This document shows, piece by piece, positions 1-6,114 of a DNA stretch of 9,366 nucleotides. The DNA is taken from contig JALSNT010000457.1 of assembly GCA_026986885.1 (NCBI GenBank), forward strand, positions 1 to 9,366, in the 5' to 3' direction. Below the pieces are notes generated by a model. The model searched no databases, had not been told where the DNA came from, and saw only the letters and a list, made by a program, of their open reading frames with translations. Source of the stretch: Desulfobulbaceae bacterium (GTDB taxonomy: Bacteria > Desulfobacterota > Desulfobulbia > Desulfobulbales > Desulfobulbaceae). Numbering within the stretch: position 1 is the first letter of the stretch; the number at the start of each line of letters is the position of its first letter. Made by a program: the position numbers and the translations under genes.

Positions 1-444
1 CCACCGGCGCAGCTCTTCCTCCAGGTTCGGCAGTTTGTCAGCCCATTTGATTTCCACCGTGAATCACCAGCACTGCATACCCTGCGGCAGGGCTATCAGG
101 ATGACATGGCCAGGGCCGCCGTTGCGGTACCGATACAGCAGGATGCAAGCGGTCGGGTTTTTGAATTACCGGCGGCTTCCTGGGCCCGCCGGGTGGCCGG
201 AGTTTTTTCCAACACCCTGGCTCGACAGCAACCGGACCTTGCCCATGCACTGCTGCTGGCAAACGATGACGGCACCCTGCGCATAAGTGTCCGCGCCCCG
301 CTGAACAACCGGCAGGGAGCGGATAAACTTTGCCGTGCCTTTCCAACAGGTGGCGGTCGGGCAGCGGCCGCCGGGGTAAATAATCTGCCGGCCGACTTGA
401 AACAACAGTTTTTAACCGCCTTTTCCCGTCAATTTTCGAGCTAA
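1..444 (+). CDS. DHH-family phosphoesterase, C-terminal part (DHHA1 domain), 5' end outside window
   Basis: The reading frame is open from the first base to the TAA at 442-444, so about 147 C-terminal residues are seen and the start lies upstream. The end matches the DHHA1 substrate-binding domain of DHH phosphoesterases: a strand reading DGTLRISVRAP (about 271-303), then NNRQGADKLCRAFP, then the glycine-rich GGGRAAAAG signature (349-375) followed by VNNLP. In this family the N-terminal DHH domain binds two metal ions and cleaves phosphodiesters in short oligonucleotides (nanoRNase type) or related substrates. That domain is not in the window, so the substrate cannot be told. The stop is only 3 bases before the next gene, which points to co-transcription with the lytic transglycosylase genes. 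The family assignment is good and the precise function is open. Confidence 0.82.
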   Translation, partial: PPAQLFLQVRQFVSPFDFHRESPALHTLRQGYQDDMARAAVAVPIQQDASGRVFELPAASWARRVAGVFSNTLARQQPDLAHALLLANDDGTLRISVRAPLNNRQGADKLCRAFPTGGGRAAAAGVNNLPADLKQQFLTAFSRQFSS

Positions 445-447
445 GAG

Positions 448-1551
448 ATGTTTCGCATGCGCCTGCCGTCCCTAACTCCACCGGATTTATCTGCACACAA
501 AAACATCACAGCGCTTCCTGTTGTTCTTCTTGCCCTGTTGTTATTACTTCCTCTTCGAGGTACGGCCGCAGGGAAAAAGACCAAAGCAGCCGACCTGGTT
601 AAAGACGGGCAACAGATTAATCTCAACCAGCAGAAGTATCACGATCTCTTTAACGAGTTAACAAAGAAGTACCACTTCAGTGACCGGGAGCTGCAAACCA
701 TTTTTCAAGGGCAGCGCATTAAGAAACGTGTCCTTGAACTGATGGACAAACAATGGGAGGCGCGACCCTATTACAGATATGCGCCCCTGTTTCTCACAAG
801 AGATAAGATTGCCACCGGCAGAAAAAAACTTGGCCGCTATAAAAAACTGCTTGACCGCATTGAAAAAGAGATCGGCGTTGACCGGGAAATCGTCATTGCC
901 ATCTGGGGCATTGAAAGCAGATACGGAACCCGCCAGGGAAGATTTAATGTCCTGCAGACACTCAATACCCTGTTTGCCGCCTATCCGAGACGATCAAAAT
1001 TTTTCAGAAAACAGCTCATCGCCTTTCTGGTTCTCTGCAGGGAAAACAACGTCAATCCGAAAACCGTCAAAGGCTCCTATGCCGGTGCTTTTGGCCAGAC
1101 CCAGTTTATTCCCACTTCCTTTCGTGCCTATGCCGTAAGCTTTGACGGTGACGACAGACGGGATGTCTGGAATTCCGTGCCCGATGTCCTGGCCTCCATT
1201 GCCAACTATCTCAAACATTTTCACTGGACCCTCGACGCTCCCGTCTACGCCGAACTTGGCTATACGCTGAAAGATAAACAACTGATTGCGGCAAAACTCA
1301 AAGGTCGCAAGGGACGGGTCCCCTGGTCGGTGGTTCGGAAAGCACAGGGAATTGACCTCCCCCCCTCTCCGCACAATAAACCCCTTGCCATCGTTGCCCT
1401 TGAGCTCCCTCCCGGCGGAAAATATTTCTTTCGCTATATTGCCGCCTATCCAAACTTTCAGGCCATTACCGAATGGAATCATTCAAGCCGTTACGCCATG
1501 GCGGTAAGCGAGTTGGCGGAGGCCATTACCGAAAGGACCGATAGACGATAA
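448..1551 (+). CDS. mltB: MltB-type lytic murein transglycosylase (GH103-like), secreted
   Basis: The enzyme is predicted to cleave the MurNAc-GlcNAc bond of peptidoglycan in the periplasm, leaving 1,6-anhydroMurNAc ends. The catalytic glutamate is E156 in the segment IWGIESRYG (152-160). Further MltB signatures are SYAGAFGQTQFIPTSF (210-225) and the DGDDRRDVWN...VLASIANYL segment (233-255) that precedes the substrate-groove residues. At 367 residues it is about the length of E. coli MltB. A hydrophobic run at about residues 20-36 followed by GTAA looks like a signal peptide cleaved near residue 41. There is no lipobox, so unlike E. coli MltB it is probably soluble. Start choice is uncertain: ATG 448 has only a weak GAG upstream, whereas ATG 457 (residue 4) lies 9 bases after AAGAG (443-447). 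It follows the DHH gene by 3 bases and precedes the MltA-type gene by 13 bases. Confidence 0.92.
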   Translation: MFRMRLPSLTPPDLSAHKNITALPVVLLALLLLLPLRGTAAGKKTKAADLVKDGQQINLNQQKYHDLFNELTKKYHFSDRELQTIFQGQRIKKRVLELMDKQWEARPYYRYAPLFLTRDKIATGRKKLGRYKKLLDRIEKEIGVDREIVIAIWGIESRYGTRQGRFNVLQTLNTLFAAYPRRSKFFRKQLIAFLVLCRENNVNPKTVKGSYAGAFGQTQFIPTSFRAYAVSFDGDDRRDVWNSVPDVLASIANYLKHFHWTLDAPVYAELGYTLKDKQLIAAKLKGRKGRVPWSVVRKAQGIDLPPSPHNKPLAIVALELPPGGKYFFRYIAAYPNFQAITEWNHSSRYAMAVSELAEAITERTDRR

Positions 1552-1564
1552 CGATCCTGGTCGC

Positions 1565-2734
1565 ATGGGTAGACTACGGTTCTTTCTTTTTCCCCTGTTC
1601 TGTGTATTGTGTACGGCTGCGACCGTCCCGGCATCGCCGTCTCTTCAGCAACCGGCAACAGGGCAGCACCTCCGCTTTGGTGATGATCTCAACTATCAGC
1701 GGCTTGACAGGGCCATCGACCAGAGCCTCCTCTATCTACGACATCACAAAGGCGCAACCGTTCCGGTCACCGGCTCGCTTTCCTGGTCAACAAAAGACCT
1801 GATCTCCTCGCTGGTATTTTTTAAACATCTCACCGCAAGCCACCCCGCCTCTGATTTACTGTCGCTGGAGCTCAACACCTATTTCAATATCTATCAGGCC
1901 GCAGGGGGTGCAGGCCGGCCCCGTGGCACAATGCTGGTTACCGGTTATTATCAACCCGTCTTTCAGGGCAGCCTTGTCCGCACACCACCGTTCCTTTATC
2001 CCCTGTACTCCATTCCGGAAAACCTGGTACTCCGCCATGGTAATGGATCAAATGCAGTACGGGCAGGTCGCTTTCAGGGCAATCGTTTCACTAACTACTG
2101 GACAAGAAAAGAAATTGAAACCCAGGGACACGCCAGGGGTAATGAACTCGTCTATTTAAAAGATCCATTTGATGCCTTCCTCCTCCACATTCAAGGGTCA
2201 GGTCTCATTCGCCTGCCTGATGGCTCACTTCGCGGCATCCATTATGCCGCAAAAAATGACCGCCCATATTCAAGCATTGGAAAATACATGATTAAAAGTG
2301 GTAAAATAAAATCCAGAGACGCCGGGATTGTGACCATTCGTACCTACCTTGCCGAGCATCCGGAGGAAATAAAGGAAATACTCTATCAAAATAAATCTTT
2401 TATCTTCTTCCGCTGGGCCGACACCCATGATGCAAAGGGAAATCTCGGTCGCCCCCTGACTGCAGGACGCTCCATCGCCGTTGACCAGCACTGTTTTCCC
2501 GCAGGTGGGCTTGCCTTTCTTACAAGCAGAAAACCAGTTTTTTCGAAAATAAAAGGAGTGCAATGGCATTCTTTCAGCCGTTTTGTACTGGCCCAGGACA
2601 CAGGCTCAGCCATCCGGGGTCCCGGCCGGGTGGATCTTTTCTGGGGAACCGGCAAGAAGGCCGGCGCGGCAGCAGGAGAAATGAAAGAAACAGGCTTTCT
2701 TTATTTTTTTCTGCTCAAGAAAAAATTTTTGTAA
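1565..2734 (+). CDS. mltA: MltA-type lytic murein transglycosylase (GH102-like) with C-terminal 3D domain, secreted
   Basis: This is a second, unrelated peptidoglycan lytic transglycosylase of 389 residues. The MltA core is seen in VTGYYQP (125-131), YPLY (145-148) and DPFDAFLLHIQGSG (200-213). The C-terminal double-psi barrel '3D' part includes PLTAGRSIAVD (298-307), AQDTGSAI (343-350) and RVDLFWGTG (355-363). D345 and D357 are the conserved acidic residues of this part, and the one in the QDTGSAI segment corresponds to the catalytic Asp of MltA. The N-terminus (RLRFFLFPLFCVLCTAATVPAS) is a signal peptide. The cysteines lack a small residue at -1, so it is not a good lipobox, and the protein may be soluble rather than an anchored lipoprotein like E. 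coli MltA. No clear Shine-Dalgarno sequence precedes ATG 1565, and translation may be coupled to the MltB gene that ends 13 bases upstream. Confidence 0.9.
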   Translation: MGRLRFFLFPLFCVLCTAATVPASPSLQQPATGQHLRFGDDLNYQRLDRAIDQSLLYLRHHKGATVPVTGSLSWSTKDLISSLVFFKHLTASHPASDLLSLELNTYFNIYQAAGGAGRPRGTMLVTGYYQPVFQGSLVRTPPFLYPLYSIPENLVLRHGNGSNAVRAGRFQGNRFTNYWTRKEIETQGHARGNELVYLKDPFDAFLLHIQGSGLIRLPDGSLRGIHYAAKNDRPYSSIGKYMIKSGKIKSRDAGIVTIRTYLAEHPEEIKEILYQNKSFIFFRWADTHDAKGNLGRPLTAGRSIAVDQHCFPAGGLAFLTSRKPVFSKIKGVQWHSFSRFVLAQDTGSAIRGPGRVDLFWGTGKKAGAAAGEMKETGFLYFFLLKKKFL

Positions 2735-2741
2735 CCCATTC

Positions 2742-2771
2742 TTGTACATTTGCTTTATCTTTTGTTAGAAT
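2742..2771 (+). promoter_or_regulatory. Possible sigma-70 type promoter for the SAM hydrolase gene
   Basis: In the 93-base gap after the MltA-type gene, TTGTAC (2742-2747) and TAGAAT (2766-2771) stand 18 bases apart in an AT-rich stretch. A second -10-like TAATAC follows at 2771-2776. The predicted start of transcription would be about 45-55 bases before the ATG at 2828. No terminator precedes it, so read-through from the upstream genes is also possible. Confidence 0.4.
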
Positions 2772-2827
2772 AATACGTAAACTTAAATTGAGCGATTTTC
2801 ATTTCGCCTGCCCCGGGAACCATACAT

Positions 2828-3631
2828 ATGAGTTTTGCCAATATCATCACTCTGACAACGGATTTCGGCCTGGATGACCCCTATGTCGGCCAGATGAAGG
2901 GTGCTATTCTCAAACGTAACATCTCCACCTGTATCATTGACCTCACCCATGCCATCGCCCCCCACGATATTCTTGCCGGAGCCATCACCATTCGTACCAG
3001 TTACCGGTATTTTCCGGAAGGGACCATTCATCTGATTGTCGTTGATCCCGAGGTCGGCACCCAGCGTGGGATACTGGCAGTGGAAGCGGACAAACACTTC
3101 TTCATTGCCCCGGATAACGGTTTACTGACCCTGCTGGCCCGAGATGAAAAAATACGCTGCGTCCACCGGGTGGAAAACAGTTCCCTTTTCCCGACAGAAG
3201 TCAGCGGCACCTTTCACGGCAGAGACATCATGGCCCCGGTGGCAGCGGCTCTGGCAGCCGGCCTGCCTCTTGACAAGGTCGGGCCCGCAATATTACTGAA
3301 AGACTGTGTGCAGCTTGATATTCCGACACCGGTTATCGATGACCGGCAAATCTCCGGAAACATGCTGCACATAGATCGTTTCGGCAATATAAAAACAAAC
3401 ATAACGACCCACCATCTCAGCAAATTTCAACCGGCAAAATTTTCCAGTATCAGTATGGGGGGCCACACCATTAATGCCATTTCCAGTACATATGGACAAC
3501 AACCCACAGGTGAACTCGTTGCCCTTATCGACTCCTCCGGATACCTGGAAATCGCCGTTAATCGCGGCTCCGCCGCCGAACTCACGGGATGTTCACCGGA
3601 AGAATCCGTTATCGTCCGCTTTAAACCCTGA
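2828..3631 (+). CDS. S-adenosyl-L-methionine hydrolase, adenosine-forming (DUF62 / SAM hydroxide adenosyltransferase)
   Basis: The protein (267 residues) belongs to the family that includes the fluorinase and chlorinase. Most bacterial and archaeal members use water to split SAM into adenosine and methionine. The N-terminal segment ITLTTDFGLDDPYVGQMKG (7-25) is the SAM-binding signature, and VVDPEVGTQR (71-80) and GTFHGRDIMAP (127-137) follow. D73, R80 and H130 match the Asp-Arg-His triad that marks the hydrolase branch, and nothing resembles the halide-site insertion of fluorinases. The C-terminal half (from about residue 170, HIDRFGNIKTNIT at 186-198) is the beta-barrel domain. No signal peptide is seen, so it is cytoplasmic. 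The Shine-Dalgarno sequence is weak (GGGAA about 10 bases upstream). The cellular purpose of the enzyme is not settled in the family, and the neighbours do not clarify it. Confidence 0.9.
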   Translation: MSFANIITLTTDFGLDDPYVGQMKGAILKRNISTCIIDLTHAIAPHDILAGAITIRTSYRYFPEGTIHLIVVDPEVGTQRGILAVEADKHFFIAPDNGLLTLLARDEKIRCVHRVENSSLFPTEVSGTFHGRDIMAPVAAALAAGLPLDKVGPAILLKDCVQLDIPTPVIDDRQISGNMLHIDRFGNIKTNITTHHLSKFQPAKFSSISMGGHTINAISSTYGQQPTGELVALIDSSGYLEIAVNRGSAAELTGCSPEESVIVRFKP

Positions 3632-3687
3632 ACACAGGTCCATTGTTCTCCGGTTTTGACAGATGTTATGACGAAGGTACTTCTTTA

Positions 3688-3778
3688 TTATCGGCGTATT
3701 TATCTTTATTTGTTTTTTTCTCCAGGGACTGCTAAAATGGCGGACGCAAAAATTAGCTGCAGCCGCCATTGCCGATAA
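3688..3778 (+). repeat. Nested inverted repeats in the lipoprotein leader
   Basis: AATGGCGG (3736-3743) is the perfect reverse complement of CCGCCATT (3763-3770), with a 19-base loop. Directly adjoining, GCCGATAA (3771-3778) is the perfect reverse complement of TTATCGGC (3688-3695). The right-hand arms are thus contiguous over 16 bases while the left-hand arms are split by 40 bases that carry the promoter. The arms are seen directly. A regulatory role is inference, since two 8-bp matches in 180 bases could arise by chance. Confidence 0.45.
3710..3738 (+). promoter_or_regulatory. Probable extended -10 promoter of the lipoprotein gene
   Basis: TTGTTT (3710-3715) and TAAAAT (3733-3738) are separated by 17 bases, and the -10 is preceded by TGC, giving an extended -10 element. 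Transcription would start near 3745, leaving a leader of about 70 bases before ATG 3816. A perfect TTGACA at 3656-3661 has no good -10 partner at 16-18 bases. The -10 overlaps an inverted repeat (3736-3770), which could act as an operator or as a leader hairpin. Confidence 0.5.
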
Positions 3779-3803
3779 ATTGCAGCCAATCTTGTTTCTT
3801 TTT

Positions 3804-3808
3804 AGGAG
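3804..3808 (+). promoter_or_regulatory. Strong ribosome binding site of the lipoprotein gene
   Basis: AGGAG lies 7 bases before ATG 3816. It is the best Shine-Dalgarno match in the window and fixes the start of the lipoprotein gene. Confidence 0.85.
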
Positions 3809-3815
3809 ATAATCC

Positions 3816-4622
3816 ATGAAAAAAATACACCTTATAATCGTTGCCGCCATCCTGGTGATGAGCGGTTGCAGCCAGGTACACATGGGAAGTGAACGTTCAA
3901 AAACAGCCGCCACCGGCAGTGCAGGTGGAGAATACAGCGACAATGTCAATTCCCAGCTTGAACGATGCACGGAACCCATCGGCACCCTGGCGGTCAACGA
4001 AGATCATACTGCCAACTGGTATTCATGGCTGGGGCGCTACGGCATCCAGTCTACGGTTCCCGTCCTGCGTCTGCTCTCTCAGCAGAGCAATTGTTTTGTG
4101 GTTGTGGAACGGGGCGCAGGCATGAACAGTCTGCAAAGAGAACGGCGCCTGCAACGATCAGGCGAATTGAGGAAATACAGTAATTTCGGTAAGGGACAGC
4201 TTGTTGCCGCAGATTACACCGTGACTCCCACGCTTATCTTTTCCGCCCACGATACCAGGGGCATTGGTGGCGCAATCGGCGGTTTATTCGGCAGTGTCGG
4301 CGCCATGATCGGCAGCTCCCTGAAGACAAATGATGCCCAAAGCATGCTGACTCTTGTTGATAATCGTTCAGGAATTCAGGTGGCCGTAGCCGAGGGGAGC
4401 GCGGACTCCATGGATATCGGGGGGCTAACCGGTCTTTTTGAAACGGGGCTCGGCATCGGCACCGGTGTACGCGCCTACAGCAGGACCCCGGAAGGCAAGG
4501 TCATCGCCGCATCCATCACCGATGCCTTTAACAATCTGGTACGGGCAACAAAGCATTACAAGGCACAAAAGGCAACCGGCCCGCATGGAATGGGAACCGG
4601 CGGCAAACTCAAGGTGAACTGA
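3816..4622 (+). CDS. CsgG/HfaB-like outer-membrane lipoprotein
   Basis: This 268-residue protein begins with a type II signal peptide: MKK, a hydrophobic run, then the lipobox MSGC with lipidation at C18. Serine at +2 favours the outer membrane. The mature part resembles CsgG/HfaB-type lipoproteins in several places: LRLLSQQSNCFVVVERG then SLQRERRLQ (84-113), a Gly-rich hydrophobic stretch GIGGAIGGLFGSVGAMIGSS (149-168), SMLTLVDNRSGIQVAVAEG (176-194), and TPEGKVIAASITDAFNNLV (224-242). Known members form secretion channels or surface-anchoring complexes (CsgG for curli, HfaB for holdfast), and others have no known role. No curli or holdfast gene is nearby, so the cargo or partner is unknown. 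C51 and C93 could form a disulfide. The last 20 residues are Gly- and Lys-rich and probably flexible. Its own promoter and strong RBS suggest independent expression. Family level is fairly sure and function is not. Confidence 0.8.
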   Translation: MKKIHLIIVAAILVMSGCSQVHMGSERSKTAATGSAGGEYSDNVNSQLERCTEPIGTLAVNEDHTANWYSWLGRYGIQSTVPVLRLLSQQSNCFVVVERGAGMNSLQRERRLQRSGELRKYSNFGKGQLVAADYTVTPTLIFSAHDTRGIGGAIGGLFGSVGAMIGSSLKTNDAQSMLTLVDNRSGIQVAVAEGSADSMDIGGLTGLFETGLGIGTGVRAYSRTPEGKVIAASITDAFNNLVRATKHYKAQKATGPHGMGTGGKLKVN

Positions 4623-4650
4623 TACCCTGCATCCCCCACAAAAAAATCTG

Positions 4651-4792
4651 CCGAACAACAGGACCTCCTTACGTAACAGAGACGGACGGAGGTCTTGCTT
4701 ACCCGTAACAGAGGACGTAAGTCAGATGACGGTCTAATTGCCGCCTGCGGCGTCCATAACCGCGGTTGACTTATCTCTGTTTCATTGTTCGG
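4651..4792 (-). other. Structured convergent intergenic element, possible terminator or 3'-UTR RNA of the pyr-aro operon
   Basis: This lies in the 209-base gap between the convergent lipoprotein and aroA genes. An outer 8-bp perfect inverted repeat (CCGAACAA 4651-4658, TTGTTCGG 4785-4792) encloses several smaller ones. AACAGAG and TAAGTCA (4707-4713, 4718-4724) pair with TGACTTA and CTCTGTT (4767-4773, 4775-4781). GACCTCC (4662-4668) pairs with GGAGGTC (4688-4694). There is also a GC-rich hairpin at 4740-4751 and the palindrome AACCGCGGTT at 4758-4767. On the - strand the closing stem is followed, after four bases, by seven T (complement of 4640-4646), which suits an end of transcription for the aroA side. 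On the + strand no T-run follows. It is not a canonical short terminator hairpin, so a small palindromic repeat element or a structured RNA are alternatives. No open frame here looks like a gene. Confidence 0.45.
4668..4713 (+). repeat. Short direct repeat, CTTAC-GTAACAGAG unit, two copies
   Basis: CTTAC followed by GTAACAGAG occurs at 4668-4681 with no spacer and at 4698-4713 with two extra C between the halves. Both copies offer AACAGAG for pairing with the same CTCTGTT arm at 4775-4781, so the region could switch between two foldings. Further GCTTACC copies are at 4697-4703 and 4800-4806. Confidence 0.55.
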
Positions 4793-4831
4793 AGTCTATG
4801 CTTACCTGTTGTACCGCTACAGCATGGCGAT

Positions 4832-6112
4832 TTACCTGGCGAGTAAAACAAAACGGTCCCAGAAATCAGGAAATGATTTCGCCACACATCCCTCGCCGGT
4901 GATCTTCACGCCAGGGACTTTGAGACCGGCCACGGCAAAACACATGGCCATCCGGTGATCGTCATAGGTTGTAATCTCCGCCCCATGCAAGTTGCCCCCT
5001 CCGGCCCGGCCGTGGATGAGCATGGAATCCCGTCGCTCCTCCACCTCAGCGCCCATTTTAGCAAGCTCGGTCACCATGGCTGAGAGGCGGTCACACTCCT
5101 TGATCCTGAGATGGGCAATATTGCTGATCACCGTCGTCCCTTCGGCAAAGGCGGCAACAACGGCCAAGGTCGGGGCCACATCCGGCATATCCCCCATATC
5201 AACCTCTATTGCCCTAAGCTGTTTCGGGCCTCGCACCGTCAAACCGCCCTCTTTACTGCGCATGACATTACAACCCATCCTTGCCAGCAGCGGCACCAGC
5301 TGGGCATCACCCTGCAGGGAGGGTACGGGCACATTGGCCACGGTAACCCGACCACCGGTAATCGCTGCCGCCGCCCAGAAATAGGACGCTCCCGACGCAT
5401 CTCCCTCAATGGCATATTCCCTGCCCTGATAGCCGGTTCGGGGAATACGGAAAAAATTAAGCATGGGAGTGGCCTCAGCCTGAGCTCCGAAACTGTTCAT
5501 AACCCTCAGGGTCATCTCCACATAGGGTTTGGAATAGACCTCACCCCGTACCTCAAGTTCGGAATCTTTTGCGGCATAGGGTGCAACCAGTAACAGGGAA
5601 GAGAGATACTGGCTTGATTTTCCTTCCGGCAGGATGGTTTTACCACCGGTCAGCCCATGGGCCCTGATGGTAAGCGGCGGACAACCGTTTTCCGCATCAC
5701 TTTTGATATCAACTCCCCAGCCCTGCAGGGCCGCCATCAGCGGGCCAATGGGCCGACCGGCCATACGCTCACTGCCGACTATATGAAAATTTCCCCGGCC
5801 AAGGGCCGCAACCGAGGTAAGGAAACGGGTGGCCGTGCCGTTATTACCTAAATAAATCTCCCCGTCAGGGGGCAGAATGTGTCCGTCGGCCCCCTGGACC
5901 TGCCAGCAAACGGGATCATCATCGTTAATCTGAATCCCCATGGCACGCAGGGCAGCCATGGTATAGGCCGTATCTTCACTGGCAAGCGGCCCTGTCAAAA
6001 CAGAATCACCTTTGGCAAGGGCTGCAGCAATCAAAGCCCGCTGGGTCAAACTTTTTGAGCCGGGGACCCTGATAGTCGTATCAATTTTTTCTACCGGGAC
6101 AATCTCTTTCAT
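4832..6112 (-). CDS. aroA: 3-phosphoshikimate 1-carboxyvinyltransferase (EPSP synthase)
   Basis: The enzyme joins phosphoenolpyruvate to shikimate 3-phosphate, the sixth step of the shikimate pathway, in the cytoplasm. At 426 residues it has the usual length and the twofold inside-out barrel layout. Residues matching the E. coli active site are K20 and R25 (PGSKSLTQR), R120 (RMAGRPIG), the SSQ of KSSQYL (165-170), D311 (PDVAPT), E339 (RIKECDRL), R387 (YDDHRMAM) and K412 (VAKSFPDF). The PEP-site loop reads LGNNGTATRFL (88-98), with Gly and Thr kept but F97 where E. coli has Pro101. The start ATG is 2 bases after the aroE stop, with only a weak purine-rich site in the end of aroE, so translational coupling is likely. 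It is the last gene of the pyrK-pyrD-aroD-aroE-aroA operon. Confidence 0.97.
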   Translation of the reverse strand: MKEIVPVEKIDTTIRVPGSKSLTQRALIAAALAKGDSVLTGPLASEDTAYTMAALRAMGIQINDDDPVCWQVQGADGHILPPDGEIYLGNNGTATRFLTSVAALGRGNFHIVGSERMAGRPIGPLMAALQGWGVDIKSDAENGCPPLTIRAHGLTGGKTILPEGKSSQYLSSLLLVAPYAAKDSELEVRGEVYSKPYVEMTLRVMNSFGAQAEATPMLNFFRIPRTGYQGREYAIEGDASGASYFWAAAAITGGRVTVANVPVPSLQGDAQLVPLLARMGCNVMRSKEGGLTVRGPKQLRAIEVDMGDMPDVAPTLAVVAAFAEGTTVISNIAHLRIKECDRLSAMVTELAKMGAEVEERRDSMLIHGRAGGGNLHGAEITTYDDHRMAMCFAVAGLKVPGVKITGEGCVAKSFPDFWDRFVLLAR

Positions 6113-6114
6113 CG

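Noticed and set aside
994..1482. Long open frame of 162 codons on the minus strand inside the MltB-type gene
   Set aside because: It is antisense to a gene with clear catalytic motifs, has no recognisable domain and no upstream RBS.
1577..1627. Lipoprotein signal in the MltA-type protein (cysteines at residues 13 and 16)
   Set aside because: The residues before each Cys are Phe and Leu, which a lipobox does not accept at -1.
3627..3638. CCTG-AACA-CAGG hairpin at the end of the SAM hydrolase gene as a terminator
   Set aside because: The stem has only 4 bp and no T-run follows.
3656..3661. Perfect TTGACA as the -35 of the lipoprotein promoter
   Set aside because: No acceptable -10 hexamer occurs 16-18 bases downstream. 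The extended -10 element at 3730-3738 with TTGTTT is a better candidate.
3593..3997. Minus-strand frame of 134 codons covering the gap before the lipoprotein gene
   Set aside because: It overlaps two well-supported plus-strand genes at both ends and shows no known domain. The gap has promoter and RBS signals for the plus strand instead.
4425..4658. Small minus-strand frame (77 codons) starting in the convergent gap
   Set aside because: Most of it is antisense to the lipoprotein gene, and the non-overlapping part covers only a few codons with no family resemblance.
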